Positions 44,120-51,971 of a stretch of 64,000 nucleotides of DNA are shown here, piece after piece. Within the stretch, counting starts at the first letter, position 1; every line of letters begins with the position of its first letter. A program made the position numbers and the translations under genes. This DNA comes from Bacteroidia bacterium (GTDB taxonomy: Bacteria; Bacteroidota; Bacteroidia; Flavobacteriales; Flavobacteriaceae), in NCBI GenBank assembly GCA_030427585.1, contig JAUIBW010000001.1, positions 62,001 through 126,000 on the forward strand, written 5' to 3'. The notes below the pieces were generated by a model. That model was not told where the DNA came from and did not search any database. It was given only the letters and a program-made list of their open reading frames with translations.

Positions 44120-46954
44120 ATGAAAACACAAACTACAAAACACCGTATATTCACAATTATGCTAACTATAATTCTATGTGGATGGGTCTTACAGTACAAC
44201 TTAGAGACTTCTAACATAAGAGAAGAACATGAGGTCTTTTTGAACAACATCTATCAAAAAGCATATGTAACACAAGGAGAATTAAACAGTAAAAAACCTG
44301 ATAGACCAGATTTTGCTGCACTTCACGAATATCTTACTACTCTAGATCCAGTAACAAAAAATATCCCCAAAGAGCGTCTATTAAAATCATATCAATTTAC
44401 CAAAGCACAAGCGCTTAAGAGTAAACTATCAAAGAAAAGCAGTAGTGATCAAATACAATGGAAAAATATCCCTGCAAACATATCGGGTAGAATTCGAAAA
44501 ATAGTCTTTGATCCTTCAGACGTAACGCATAAGAAAATATGGGGTGGATCGGTTACCGGTGGATTATGGTATAATAATGATATTACAAATCCAAATTCCT
44601 CCTGGGAAAATGCATCTGGTTTTTTCGAAAATCTAGCAGTAGGTGCTATTGCTTTTGATCCTAACAATAGTAATACCATGTATGTAGGAACAGGAGAATC
44701 TTATACAGCTGTAAATATCTATCGAGAATCTTCTGGTCGTGGTACCGGCATATGGAAATCTACAGATCATGGTGAAACCTGGCAGCTTTTACCATCAAGC
44801 ACAGATTTTGCTTATGTAAATGATATTCTGGTAAGAAATGAAGCTGGTACAAATGTACTCTATGCTGCAGTTGCTTCGGGAACTTATAAAGGAGTTCTGC
44901 ATGGATCTACTACTACCAATGGACTATATCGATCAATAGACGGTGGTACTAATTGGGTACAAGTGCTTCCCAACATAATAGGAGATACCACACCATATGC
45001 TCCTTCAGATATAGAAGAGGTCGATGGAGGGAAACTTCTTGTAGGTACGATGCGAAATGTTGATGAAAACGGAGCAGGTACAATACTTAGTTCTTTAAAC
45101 GGAACCGATTGGGCTATTGATGATTCTTTTGCAACAAGCAGATTTGACCCATCAAGTGATCTTTACCCAGGTAGGGTAAAATTTGCAGTTGCTCCTTCTA
45201 ACCCAAAGAGAGTTTATGCTATTATAAGCGGAGGATTCAAGTTTCCTTCTGGGTTTATTAGAGACTCCAGTGATTTTTGTATCCTTTTACAATCTTCTGA
45301 TGCTGGTAACACATGGTCAGAATTTGCAGGTCCAAGTAGAGATCTGGGCTGGGGAGGCTGGGGTTCTCTTACCTGGCATGCCATGGCTATAGGGGTAGAT
45401 GCTATTGATGAGAACACTATTATTATAGGTGGTCTCAATAGTTTTAAATTAACAGGAACCGATACTGCTGATACTTCAGATGCTAGTGCATTACGCTGGC
45501 AATCGATTTCTTATTGGGTAGCAAATCGTCATAAATTCCCAAGATATGTGCATGCAGATCAACATACTATTCTGTATAGACCAGGTTCTTCTGATGAAGT
45601 TCTTATTTCTACCGATGGAGGTGTATTCTATTCTAATAACATTACAACATCTAATGTCGCTGAATTCGAAAACCCTTCAAATGTGTTTCCTTCTTTTTTT
45701 GAAGTGAATAAAGGCTTAAATACTATTCAATATTATACCATTGGTATTCATCCGAGAAAAGGAACTGATGTTTATTATGGAGGAACACAGGACAATGGTA
45801 CACTACGATATGATGGTAATCCTATTGATGTTACCGATATGGTAAGTGGCGGAGATGGTGTGTTTGCATTTGTTGATAAAAATGAACCTCATATCAGGAT
45901 CACTACGGTATATCATAACCAATATTTTATTACCAGAGATGCCGGCAAAAATGTTACTTATGTTGGCCCGTTAAGTGGTACTTTTATTAATGCTACAGAT
46001 TACAACTCTCTAACCAATACCATTTTTGCAAATGCCATGGGACTTGGCGGTGCAATAACCTCAACAGATAATCAACATATTGATGAGTTATTAAGAGTAG
46101 AAATAAAAAGTGATACTATACTTTCAAAATTTACACCGCTAAACACGGGATCAACTGTGCCTTATTCTAGTATAAAGGTATCACCATATGATAAAACAAG
46201 AACTTCGACATTATTTATTGGTACTCAATCTGGTAAATTATTTAAAGTAACAAATGCGCAGAGTGATACCCCTACTGCTATAGAAATTGGTAGTAATTCA
46301 TTCCCTCCTGCTACCATATCTAGTATTGATATTGGTGAAACAGAAGATGAGATTTTAATTACTTTTTCTAACTATGGTATTAGTTCTGTTTGGTATAGTG
46401 ATAATGGAGGAAGCTCATGGACAGAAAAAGAAAATAACTTACCCGATATGCCAGTACGATGGGGATTATTTAATCCTTTTAATCGATCACAAGTATTGTT
46501 GGCTACAGAAATCGGGGTATGGGCTACAGATGATATAAAATCAAGCGAGGCAGAATGGTTTCCGAAAAATGAAACCCTTGCCAATGTTAGAACAGATATG
46601 ATCGCAATACGAGAATCAGATGCTAAAATTGTAGCAGCTACCCATGGGCGAGGTATGTTTGAGGCTACATTAAATGTAAAAGACAATCCAACTGGTCCTA
46701 TTGTAGAGAAAGAAGTTTTTTCTATTTACCCTAATCCAGCTCAAAGTACAATTACAATTAGCTCGGCATTAAAAAGTGTTGTCATATATGAAGGAGAAAT
46801 TTTTACCATAGATGGCAGGCTGGTAGAAAGATTTTCCTATACTTCTGGTGAGGAATCCGATATCAACGTTAGTAGTTATACATCTGGTATTTATCTTGTA
46901 AATATGGAAGGAAATGATGGTTCGAAAGTTATAACCAAAATAGTGAAACAATAA
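44120..46954 (+). CDS. secreted sortilin-like beta-propeller protein with T9SS sorting domain
   Basis: A 944-residue exported protein. An N-terminal hydrophobic segment (about 13-27) is followed by a VPS10/BNR-type propeller with several Asp boxes: STDHGETW (about 213), SIDGGTNW (about 274), SSDAGNTW (about 390), YSDNGGSSW (about 760). The C-terminal 80 residues (FSIYPNPAQSTITIS ... YTSGIYLVNMEG) are a type A T9SS sorting domain, so it leaves the cell through the type IX system. The propeller may bind or hydrolyse glycans or peptides; no catalytic set was identified. Its stop lies in a hairpin shared with the convergent gene. Confidence 0.9.
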   Translation: MKTQTTKHRIFTIMLTIILCGWVLQYNLETSNIREEHEVFLNNIYQKAYVTQGELNSKKPDRPDFAALHEYLTTLDPVTKNIPKERLLKSYQFTKAQALKSKLSKKSSSDQIQWKNIPANISGRIRKIVFDPSDVTHKKIWGGSVTGGLWYNNDITNPNSSWENASGFFENLAVGAIAFDPNNSNTMYVGTGESYTAVNIYRESSGRGTGIWKSTDHGETWQLLPSSTDFAYVNDILVRNEAGTNVLYAAVASGTYKGVLHGSTTTNGLYRSIDGGTNWVQVLPNIIGDTTPYAPSDIEEVDGGKLLVGTMRNVDENGAGTILSSLNGTDWAIDDSFATSRFDPSSDLYPGRVKFAVAPSNPKRVYAIISGGFKFPSGFIRDSSDFCILLQSSDAGNTWSEFAGPSRDLGWGGWGSLTWHAMAIGVDAIDENTIIIGGLNSFKLTGTDTADTSDASALRWQSISYWVANRHKFPRYVHADQHTILYRPGSSDEVLISTDGGVFYSNNITTSNVAEFENPSNVFPSFFEVNKGLNTIQYYTIGIHPRKGTDVYYGGTQDNGTLRYDGNPIDVTDMVSGGDGVFAFVDKNEPHIRITTVYHNQYFITRDAGKNVTYVGPLSGTFINATDYNSLTNTIFANAMGLGGAITSTDNQHIDELLRVEIKSDTILSKFTPLNTGSTVPYSSIKVSPYDKTRTSTLFIGTQSGKLFKVTNAQSDTPTAIEIGSNSFPPATISSIDIGETEDEILITFSNYGISSVWYSDNGGSSWTEKENNLPDMPVRWGLFNPFNRSQVLLATEIGVWATDDIKSSEAEWFPKNETLANVRTDMIAIRESDAKIVAATHGRGMFEATLNVKDNPTGPIVEKEVFSIYPNPAQSTITISSALKSVVIYEGEIFTIDGRLVERFSYTSGEESDINVSSYTSGIYLVNMEGNDGSKVITKIVKQ

Positions 46955-46969
46955 ACTGGTTTATTGTTT
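46946..46969. terminator. bidirectional hairpin overlapping both stop codons
   Basis: AAACAATAAAC (46946-46956) / GTTTATTGTTT (46959-46969), 2-nt centre, T run after. The stop of the propeller gene (46952-46954) lies in the left arm and that of the convergent gene (46961-46963) in the right arm. Confidence 0.7.
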
Positions 46970-47509
46970 TTCGGTTCTTAAAGCAATCTCCATAGTCCAC
47001 CAATATTTTTTATAACTCAGGGGCCAGAGTTGTTTAAGAACATCGAACTGGCCGTAATATATCCATTCCCATGAGAACAAGGTGCGAAATAGCATTCTTG
47101 AAGAAATACGTTTTTGTATTTGATGTACTTCGTCTTTATCGATTCCGTTTTCTTTAAGTAATTGTATTACATTTTCTTTCTGTGCCCCACTAAATTCGGT
47201 ATCCAAAAACTCATCACATAATAATGACCAGGTATCAACCGGAGTGGTTAAACTGATATCATATTTTTCTTTAATCACGATACATTGTTTATCATCCAGG
47301 CCTTGTAGAAAAATAATTTCGTTAGTATTGATTTTTGCAGTAACAGGCCTTGTATTGGTTCGTATTTCATTGATGACCGAAAACGGTAATTTCTTTTTAT
47401 CTTTTAAATACCCAAACTTAAAATAATATCCCTTGGGGAAATAAATATGATCTTCGGCCACAATACAATTTGTACTTTCAATTTTGTTTTTATTTTTCTG
47501 TATAGGCAT
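46961..47509 (-). CDS. hypothetical, 182 residues
   Basis: A soluble protein with no export signal. It opens with IVAEDHIYFPKGYYFKFGYL and LPFSVINEIRTNTRPVTAKI, a PH-like or SH3-like strand pattern, has a helical middle (LDTEFSGAQKENVIQLLKEN) and ends with an aromatic segment LFSWEWIYYGQFDVLKQLWP. I do not recognise it. It is 18 bp downstream of the P-loop kinase gene and probably co-transcribed with it. Confidence 0.6.
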   Translation of the reverse strand: MPIQKNKNKIESTNCIVAEDHIYFPKGYYFKFGYLKDKKKLPFSVINEIRTNTRPVTAKINTNEIIFLQGLDDKQCIVIKEKYDISLTTPVDTWSLLCDEFLDTEFSGAQKENVIQLLKENGIDKDEVHQIQKRISSRMLFRTLFSWEWIYYGQFDVLKQLWPLSYKKYWWTMEIALRTEKQ

Positions 47510-47527
47510 AACTACTTCTTATTGATA

Positions 47528-48067
47528 CTATTTTTTATGTATTTGAAGCAACACGCGCGCTATGCGTTCTTCAATTGTAGTGTCTCCTTCGATTTGTATG
47601 ACCGGGCATTTTAATCTTTTAATCCAATTCTTATGTACTGTAAGGCTACGTCCATCAAAATCAGGATCGTCATATTGTTTTGCCCAATCGAGAAATGCTT
47701 TTGATTTTGATTGAATTTCAGCATCGGTTTGTAATAAAATTCCATAGCGGTTGACTTCTCGGTCCATGAGTCGTTGTATTCTTACTTCTGGTGGTATATA
47801 CAAAAATACGGCATAATCAAACATGCTTTCCCATTCCTTACCCCAACTTACCATAGAACCGCTTATAATAACAGGATTGTATCTTTCTATATCTTTTTTA
47901 ATCGCAATATTTCTCTCTGACAATGGAATTTTAACCTGAAATGGCGGATCAGTTTTTTTCCAGTAATAATCATCTGCATCAAGATGTTTCCATCCTAATC
48001 TTTGTTCTAGGGTATTTGCTAGTGTTGTTGTACCCGATCCCGAAGCTCCAAATATGTGTATTTTCAA
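47528..48067 (-). CDS. adenylate-kinase-like P-loop NTPase
   Basis: A 179-residue P-loop kinase of the AAA_17/AAA_18 shape. Walker A GASGSGTTT is at residues 7-15, LDADDYYWKKTDPPF follows as the substrate region, VIISGSMVSWG is Walker B-like, and LIPPEVRIQRLMDREVNRYG (about 110-130) is the lid. Proteins of this type are annotated as adenylate kinase or topology-modulation proteins; the real substrate is unknown. First gene of a pair with the hypothetical gene at 46961. Confidence 0.82.
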   Translation of the reverse strand: MKIHIFGASGSGTTTLANTLEQRLGWKHLDADDYYWKKTDPPFQVKIPLSERNIAIKKDIERYNPVIISGSMVSWGKEWESMFDYAVFLYIPPEVRIQRLMDREVNRYGILLQTDAEIQSKSKAFLDWAKQYDDPDFDGRSLTVHKNWIKRLKCPVIQIEGDTTIEERIARVLLQIHKK

Positions 48068-48108
48068 AAGATTTAATTTATACTGTTGTATAATGACTAA
48101 GATATCAA

Positions 48109-48201
48109 TTATTTGGTATCCTCTTCTGCTCTTTTTAATAAAGAATTCATCTGGTCAAATTTCAACTCATTTTCGGTTAAAAATGAGAAGTCAAGATGAG
48201 T
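48109..48201 (-). pseudogene. orphan C-terminal coding fragment
   Basis: On the minus strand a 30-codon open stretch reads THLDFSFLTENELKFDQMNS and ends LLKRAEEDTK-stop, with protein-like composition, but it starts right after a TGA and has no start of its own. It may be the stub of a lost gene. It lies between the terminator at 48211-48244 and the P-loop kinase start. Confidence 0.35.
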
Positions 48202-48210
48202 TCAAAACAA

Positions 48211-48244
48211 AAAACGGAGTAGGTATTTAAACTTACTCCGTTTT
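48211..48244 (-). terminator. terminator of 48378-49028 gene
   Basis: AAAACGGAGTAGGT (48211-48224) / ACTTACTCCGTTTT (48231-48244), one wobble pair, T run on the minus strand. Confidence 0.8.
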
Positions 48245-48377
48245 CAAAAATGGTTTACGTTTAGTTATATAAAAATGCAATTATAACTAAGCAACAAATA
48301 TAGTTTTTTATCGGGAAACCCTATAAAAATAAGATTTTAAGGAATAAATAGCATGTGTAATTCGTTTTTATTGAGAC

Positions 48378-49028
48378 TTAACTTTTTCTTTTTCTTCCTA
48401 ACGCTTCCATGAGTTGTGGTTGATCTTCTAATGCTATATCTGCTACGGCGTAAAAATCGCGCATCCAATCTTCCATTTTGGCAAAAGCAGCATCTTTTTG
48501 TTTGGTAGCATCTTCTGATTCCCCTACTTCTTTTAGGTACTTTGCACGGGCATTCTCTACTTCTTGTATTTTCTCATTACCAAACATAATATCTTTTGGT
48601 GTAATTTTTATTGTTGCCAGTTGATCAATAATATTTTGATCTGTTTGATTGTAAAAGCGACGGGTTGTTTCTATCCAATTGGTATATGCTTTTGGTGTTG
48701 CGCCAACGACACCTATCTTTTTTAAGGTTTCTGGTTGTTTACGAAAAACTACTTTTGCTTTTTTACGATGTTTTCTATATAGGATATCTAATTGTTCTTT
48801 TTCTTTCTTAAAGGCTGTTGATGCCTGTGTGGTTTCATCATCTTCTTGTTTTTTGAAATCATAGGCCGCACGGGTTTCTGTAAGTAATTGTTCTCCTTCT
48901 GATATTTTATCTTTATTGTAGTTGAGTTCTTCCATCTCTGAAGCTATTTTGGGTTGGTTCTTTACATTTTCCAGAGCTACCCGGTATTGTTCTAGTAGTG
49001 CTGCTTCTGATCTTCTTGAATCGTTCAT
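48378..49028 (-). CDS. hypothetical helical protein, 216 residues
   Basis: A charged, almost fully helical cytoplasmic protein: MNDSRRSEAALLEQYRVALE, a long coiled-coil-like middle (about 30-105, with GEQLLTETRAAYDFKKQED) and two helix pairs at the C-terminus (YTNWIETTRRFYNQ; KMEDWMRDFYAVADIALEDQ). No enzyme motif. Similar proteins occur in marine Flavobacteriia from memory, always unnamed. The 21-bp tandem repeat lies 58 bp upstream of its start, so it may form part of its promoter region. Confidence 0.7.
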   Translation of the reverse strand: MNDSRRSEAALLEQYRVALENVKNQPKIASEMEELNYNKDKISEGEQLLTETRAAYDFKKQEDDETTQASTAFKKEKEQLDILYRKHRKKAKVVFRKQPETLKKIGVVGATPKAYTNWIETTRRFYNQTDQNIIDQLATIKITPKDIMFGNEKIQEVENARAKYLKEVGESEDATKQKDAAFAKMEDWMRDFYAVADIALEDQPQLMEALGRKRKS

Positions 49029-49085
49029 TTTATTATGGTTTTAAAAGTTATATATATTTCTAAGAATTACTTTTATATCCTATAG

Positions 49086-49296
49086 GGTTACCCCATGTGT
49101 TGCGGGCCGTTACATTTACGTTCTGTATGGTTGCTTATGCATTCTGTAAGGTTACTCATGCATTCTGTAAGGTTACTCATGCATTTTGTGGGGTTACTTT
49201 TGCATTCTGTATCGTTGCCCATGCGTTCTGTAAGGTTACTTTTGCATTCTGCATGGTTGCCCATATATTTTGCGGGGTTACTTTTGCATGTGTAAC
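49086..49296. repeat. 21-bp tandem repeat (minisatellite), ten units
   Basis: Units begin at 49086, 49108, 49129, 49150, 49171, 49192, 49213, 49234, 49255 and 49276; spacing is exactly 21 bp from 49108 on. The consensus is GGTTACTCATGCATTCTGTAA. Units differ by one to seven bases. Because 21 is divisible by three, long frames stay open on both strands: the plus strand gives heptads such as HAFCKVT, the minus strand ECMSNLT. Neither has a convincing start. Confidence 0.92.
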
Positions 49297-49350
49297 GCTA
49301 TTTTACAACGGGTATTGTATGTAATATAGTATCAATCTAACGTTATTCTA

Positions 49351-49712
49351 TTATTTCAAATCTATCTTTGTAACTGTATACACCTTTTCATATCCTTCTA
49401 CCAAATTTGTTGTTTCAATAATTTCTAAAGGGTAATATTGTTCTAAAACTTCTTTTAACAGGACAAGAGGATGGTACTTAAATTTAATTTCTTCTGTGAC
49501 ATACATTATGTATTTTTCTTTGATTGTAAGAATTTTATTACTTGTAGGTTTAAGCCTAATCGATTTCTACTAGAAACAAAAAATGTTTCGGCACGTAAAT
49601 TTATAAAAATCAACATTTTGTGTTTCACATATATTTTACATGAGTTTTTGTTATGGATTTCTTCAAAAAGGTTTAATGTTTCATCGAGAAATAGATGTTG
49701 TTGAGAGAAGGT
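49351..49712 (-). pseudogene. broken gene, two overlapping frames, unknown family
   Basis: Two minus-strand frames join at a TAATG. The first (49712 to 49506, no ATG) reads protein-like text such as HLFLDETLNLFEEIHNK and INLRAETFFVSSRNRLGLNL; the second (49506 to 49351, 51 codons) reads MYVTEEIKFKYHPLVLLKEV and EQYYPLEIIETTNLVEGYEK. Removing one base in the A-rich stretch near 49515 would fuse them into one domain of about 118 residues. The first frame starts just after a TAA. I read this as a frameshifted, 5'-truncated gene; translational coupling of two small proteins is the alternative. Confidence 0.55.
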
Positions 49713-49730
49713 AATGGGTTATATCCCTTC

Positions 49731-50207
49731 TTAACTTTTTAGTTGTTTTCCGTAGTCACAATCATTCGCTAACCCTTTTGAATAGCTGGTTCTTGTATTT
49801 AGGTCCATAACAAGATATGCTTTTTTCTTTATGAATATAGTTACATATTCTTCTTGCCAATCTATTTTTATATCTTTCTTTTTAAGGTTTTTAACATAAC
49901 TATATCGATTAGCATATAAGGCAGGTAATGGTGCATCTCTTCTTTCCCGAATGTTCTTATGCGATTTTACATCAGAAAATCTTGGATCAATTACTGCACA
50001 TAGAAAGCCATCAAAATCAATATCTTCTTTATCTGTGTTCAAGAGATATGCCCAAACTGCATAGTCTTCTTCTTCGATCATCAAGGTTCTACCAGAATTA
50101 GTATGTGTATCGGTCATAAAAATTTTGGAAGTCCTTGTTTCATGCTTCTTTTCTTTAGTATTTACACTAAATAATCCATCAAAAATAGATAGTAATTCAA
50201 TTTTCAT
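49731..50207 (-). CDS. hypothetical, 158 residues
   Basis: A soluble protein beginning MKIELLSIFDGLFSVNTKEK, with KIFMTDTHTNSGRTLMIEEEDYAVWAYLLN-type central strands (quoted in part: RTLMIEEEDYAVWAYLLN) and a C-terminal YVTIFIKKKAYLVMDLNTR segment. It looks like a complete alpha/beta domain but I do not recognise it. Its 3' end is 19 bp from the broken gene at 49351-49712. Confidence 0.6.
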   Translation of the reverse strand: MKIELLSIFDGLFSVNTKEKKHETRTSKIFMTDTHTNSGRTLMIEEEDYAVWAYLLNTDKEDIDFDGFLCAVIDPRFSDVKSHKNIRERRDAPLPALYANRYSYVKNLKKKDIKIDWQEEYVTIFIKKKAYLVMDLNTRTSYSKGLANDCDYGKQLKS

Positions 50208-50651
50208 TTACAAGTTTTCTTTTTGTAGTCCATAAGCTAGAGCCTGTTATATTTGGACGTAATCTCACCATAACACGTAAGATGTAGCATTTTTATTTAT
50301 TTTTTATTCATTTTCCGACTTTGTATTACACTAAGATATATCCACAAAGGATACCAATTCTTTAACTATGAAACTGTAGTTGATTAAGTCTATATTTGAT
50401 ATGACTAAAAACTTTATTATCATATGTGTAATGCTGCTAACCTAAGTAATTATTTTTAAAATTAGTTACGGTTTTCCTCAACAGTGTTCGGTTTTTCCTT
50501 CCTATTAAAGCATTGCATTCTAAATCAATACTCAAAAAAAGATTCAAAAAAAAACGGAAGTATGAATCGCAAAACCCAAATGAAGTATTTTCATAGGTTT
50601 TCTCATCACTTTGGTAGAAAAACTTCTTCTTATTCAGAAAAAATATGCTTT
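50208..50651. other. intergenic region, nothing seen
   Basis: 444 bp of AT-rich sequence upstream of the 158-residue gene. A minus frame overlapping the DUF3999 3' end exists but has low-complexity, shadow-like composition. No promoter of consensus type or hairpin was noticed. Confidence 0.6.
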
Positions 50652-51881
50652 TTATTTTTTCTTCATCATAGATAATGTAAATCCCCCTAATAACAGGATT
50701 ACAATACCCATAATACCCCATAGCCAGATCTTATTAGCAAATAAGGGCTTTGTTACAGAAGATTCTTCATGACCAATAGTTGACTGTGCTTCTGGAAATA
50801 GTGTTGTCATCTCATCTGGAATTTTGGCCGATACATAATTAAGATCATATGACGGCTTTTTCATTTTATCATTTCCATAAACCAAATAATACGTTCCCGG
50901 ATTTGTAAAACGCGTAACAAGTTCGTGTTGATATCCTTTAACGATGACTTTATTTATCTTTAAAGGTTGATTATCATGATTATTAATCACTATTCTAAAT
51001 TTTTGAGCAATTGTACTCGTATTGGTAAATACATTATCTTCTATAGAATTAAGTACTCCAGAACTAAGTTCTCTATACCTAGGTTTCCAACTACCTTTCT
51101 GGGTTTGCATACTATCTGCTACATACCGAATAGATATAGGACGATAGTAATCAAAAGTTTCTTGTACTTCGATACCGATATAACTTACAGGGACGGGGGT
51201 TTTAAGACTTACATCTATAATCGTTTTTTTGGTTCCCTTAGGGTTCTGAATATTTAGTTTTTCTATATCATATTCCTTGTAATTTGCCTTTTTAACTTCG
51301 TATCTGGTTACATTAGCCGATTGTAAAACTGGTTTTTTAGTACTTTTTATCAGTATCCTGAAATAGTGATACTGCGCATTAGGAAATCGTACTGTAGTGA
51401 ATTGATAATCTGTAAGTTCATTTTTTATAGAAAGTATACGATAGTCTTCCTTTATGGTATACCATTCTTTACGGTCCTGTGTTCCTTCTAAAGTAATTAA
51501 CCAATCAAAATTAGATTGTTCAAAATCCAAATGAATCTGATTAATGGGTTGCTTAGTTGGGATTTCTAGTGTAATATATGTTCCTTTCTTATTAAACGAG
51601 GTATTTAAGATGGTAAAAGGTATTTTATTAAAAGATTTTTTTTCTGTTTTTAATCGTAAAAGATAAGGTGCTTCTATGGTATCTTTCTTATTTGTGATTC
51701 CGAAAACTCTAATATCAGATAGATTTGGAGAAACTTTACTAAACATTTCATCGGGTAGACTAATAGCATGCCAGGTGTCTGTTATCTCTGGTAATATACT
51801 TCTATAAGCATATTGGTCTATCTGTGCATAAGTCCCAAAACTAATCAATAGTACCAAAAATTTTATAATTTTCTTTTTCAT
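50652..51881 (-). CDS. DUF3999 membrane-anchored protein
   Basis: A 409-residue protein with signal peptide (MKKKIIKFLVLLISFGTYA), a large periplasmic part made of beta domains (about 20-375; SDIRVFGITNKKDTIEAPYLL, NQIHLDFEQSNFDWLITLEG, HYFRILIKSTKKPVL) and a C-terminal helix (WLWGIMGIVILLLGGFTL) with a MKKK tail. This matches DUF3999, which is regularly found beside DUF2339 genes, as here (90 bp apart). The pair's function is unknown; an envelope role is likely. Confidence 0.85.
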   Translation of the reverse strand: MKKKIIKFLVLLISFGTYAQIDQYAYRSILPEITDTWHAISLPDEMFSKVSPNLSDIRVFGITNKKDTIEAPYLLRLKTEKKSFNKIPFTILNTSFNKKGTYITLEIPTKQPINQIHLDFEQSNFDWLITLEGTQDRKEWYTIKEDYRILSIKNELTDYQFTTVRFPNAQYHYFRILIKSTKKPVLQSANVTRYEVKKANYKEYDIEKLNIQNPKGTKKTIIDVSLKTPVPVSYIGIEVQETFDYYRPISIRYVADSMQTQKGSWKPRYRELSSGVLNSIEDNVFTNTSTIAQKFRIVINNHDNQPLKINKVIVKGYQHELVTRFTNPGTYYLVYGNDKMKKPSYDLNYVSAKIPDEMTTLFPEAQSTIGHEESSVTKPLFANKIWLWGIMGIVILLLGGFTLSMMKKK

Positions 51882-51971
51882 GAGTTTACCCTTTTTAATT
51901 ATCCAAAATTAAGAACACATATAATTATGACACTTTACAGGTTTTACATATATTCTTTTACAAATAACTTT

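Noticed and set aside
44120-46954. Sialidase
   Set aside because: Asp boxes are present, but the catalytic Arg triad and Tyr/Glu pair could not be identified.
49086-49296. CRISPR array
   Set aside because: Direct tandem units of 21 bp have no unique spacers between them, and no cas genes are present.
49095-49324. Two overlapping plus-strand frames in the minisatellite
   Set aside because: They are products of the 21-bp period; neither has a promoter or start context and the heptads diverge without codon constraint.
50437-50721. 94-codon minus frame before DUF3999
   Set aside because: It overlaps the DUF3999 3' end in another frame and has Phe/Lys-rich shadow composition.
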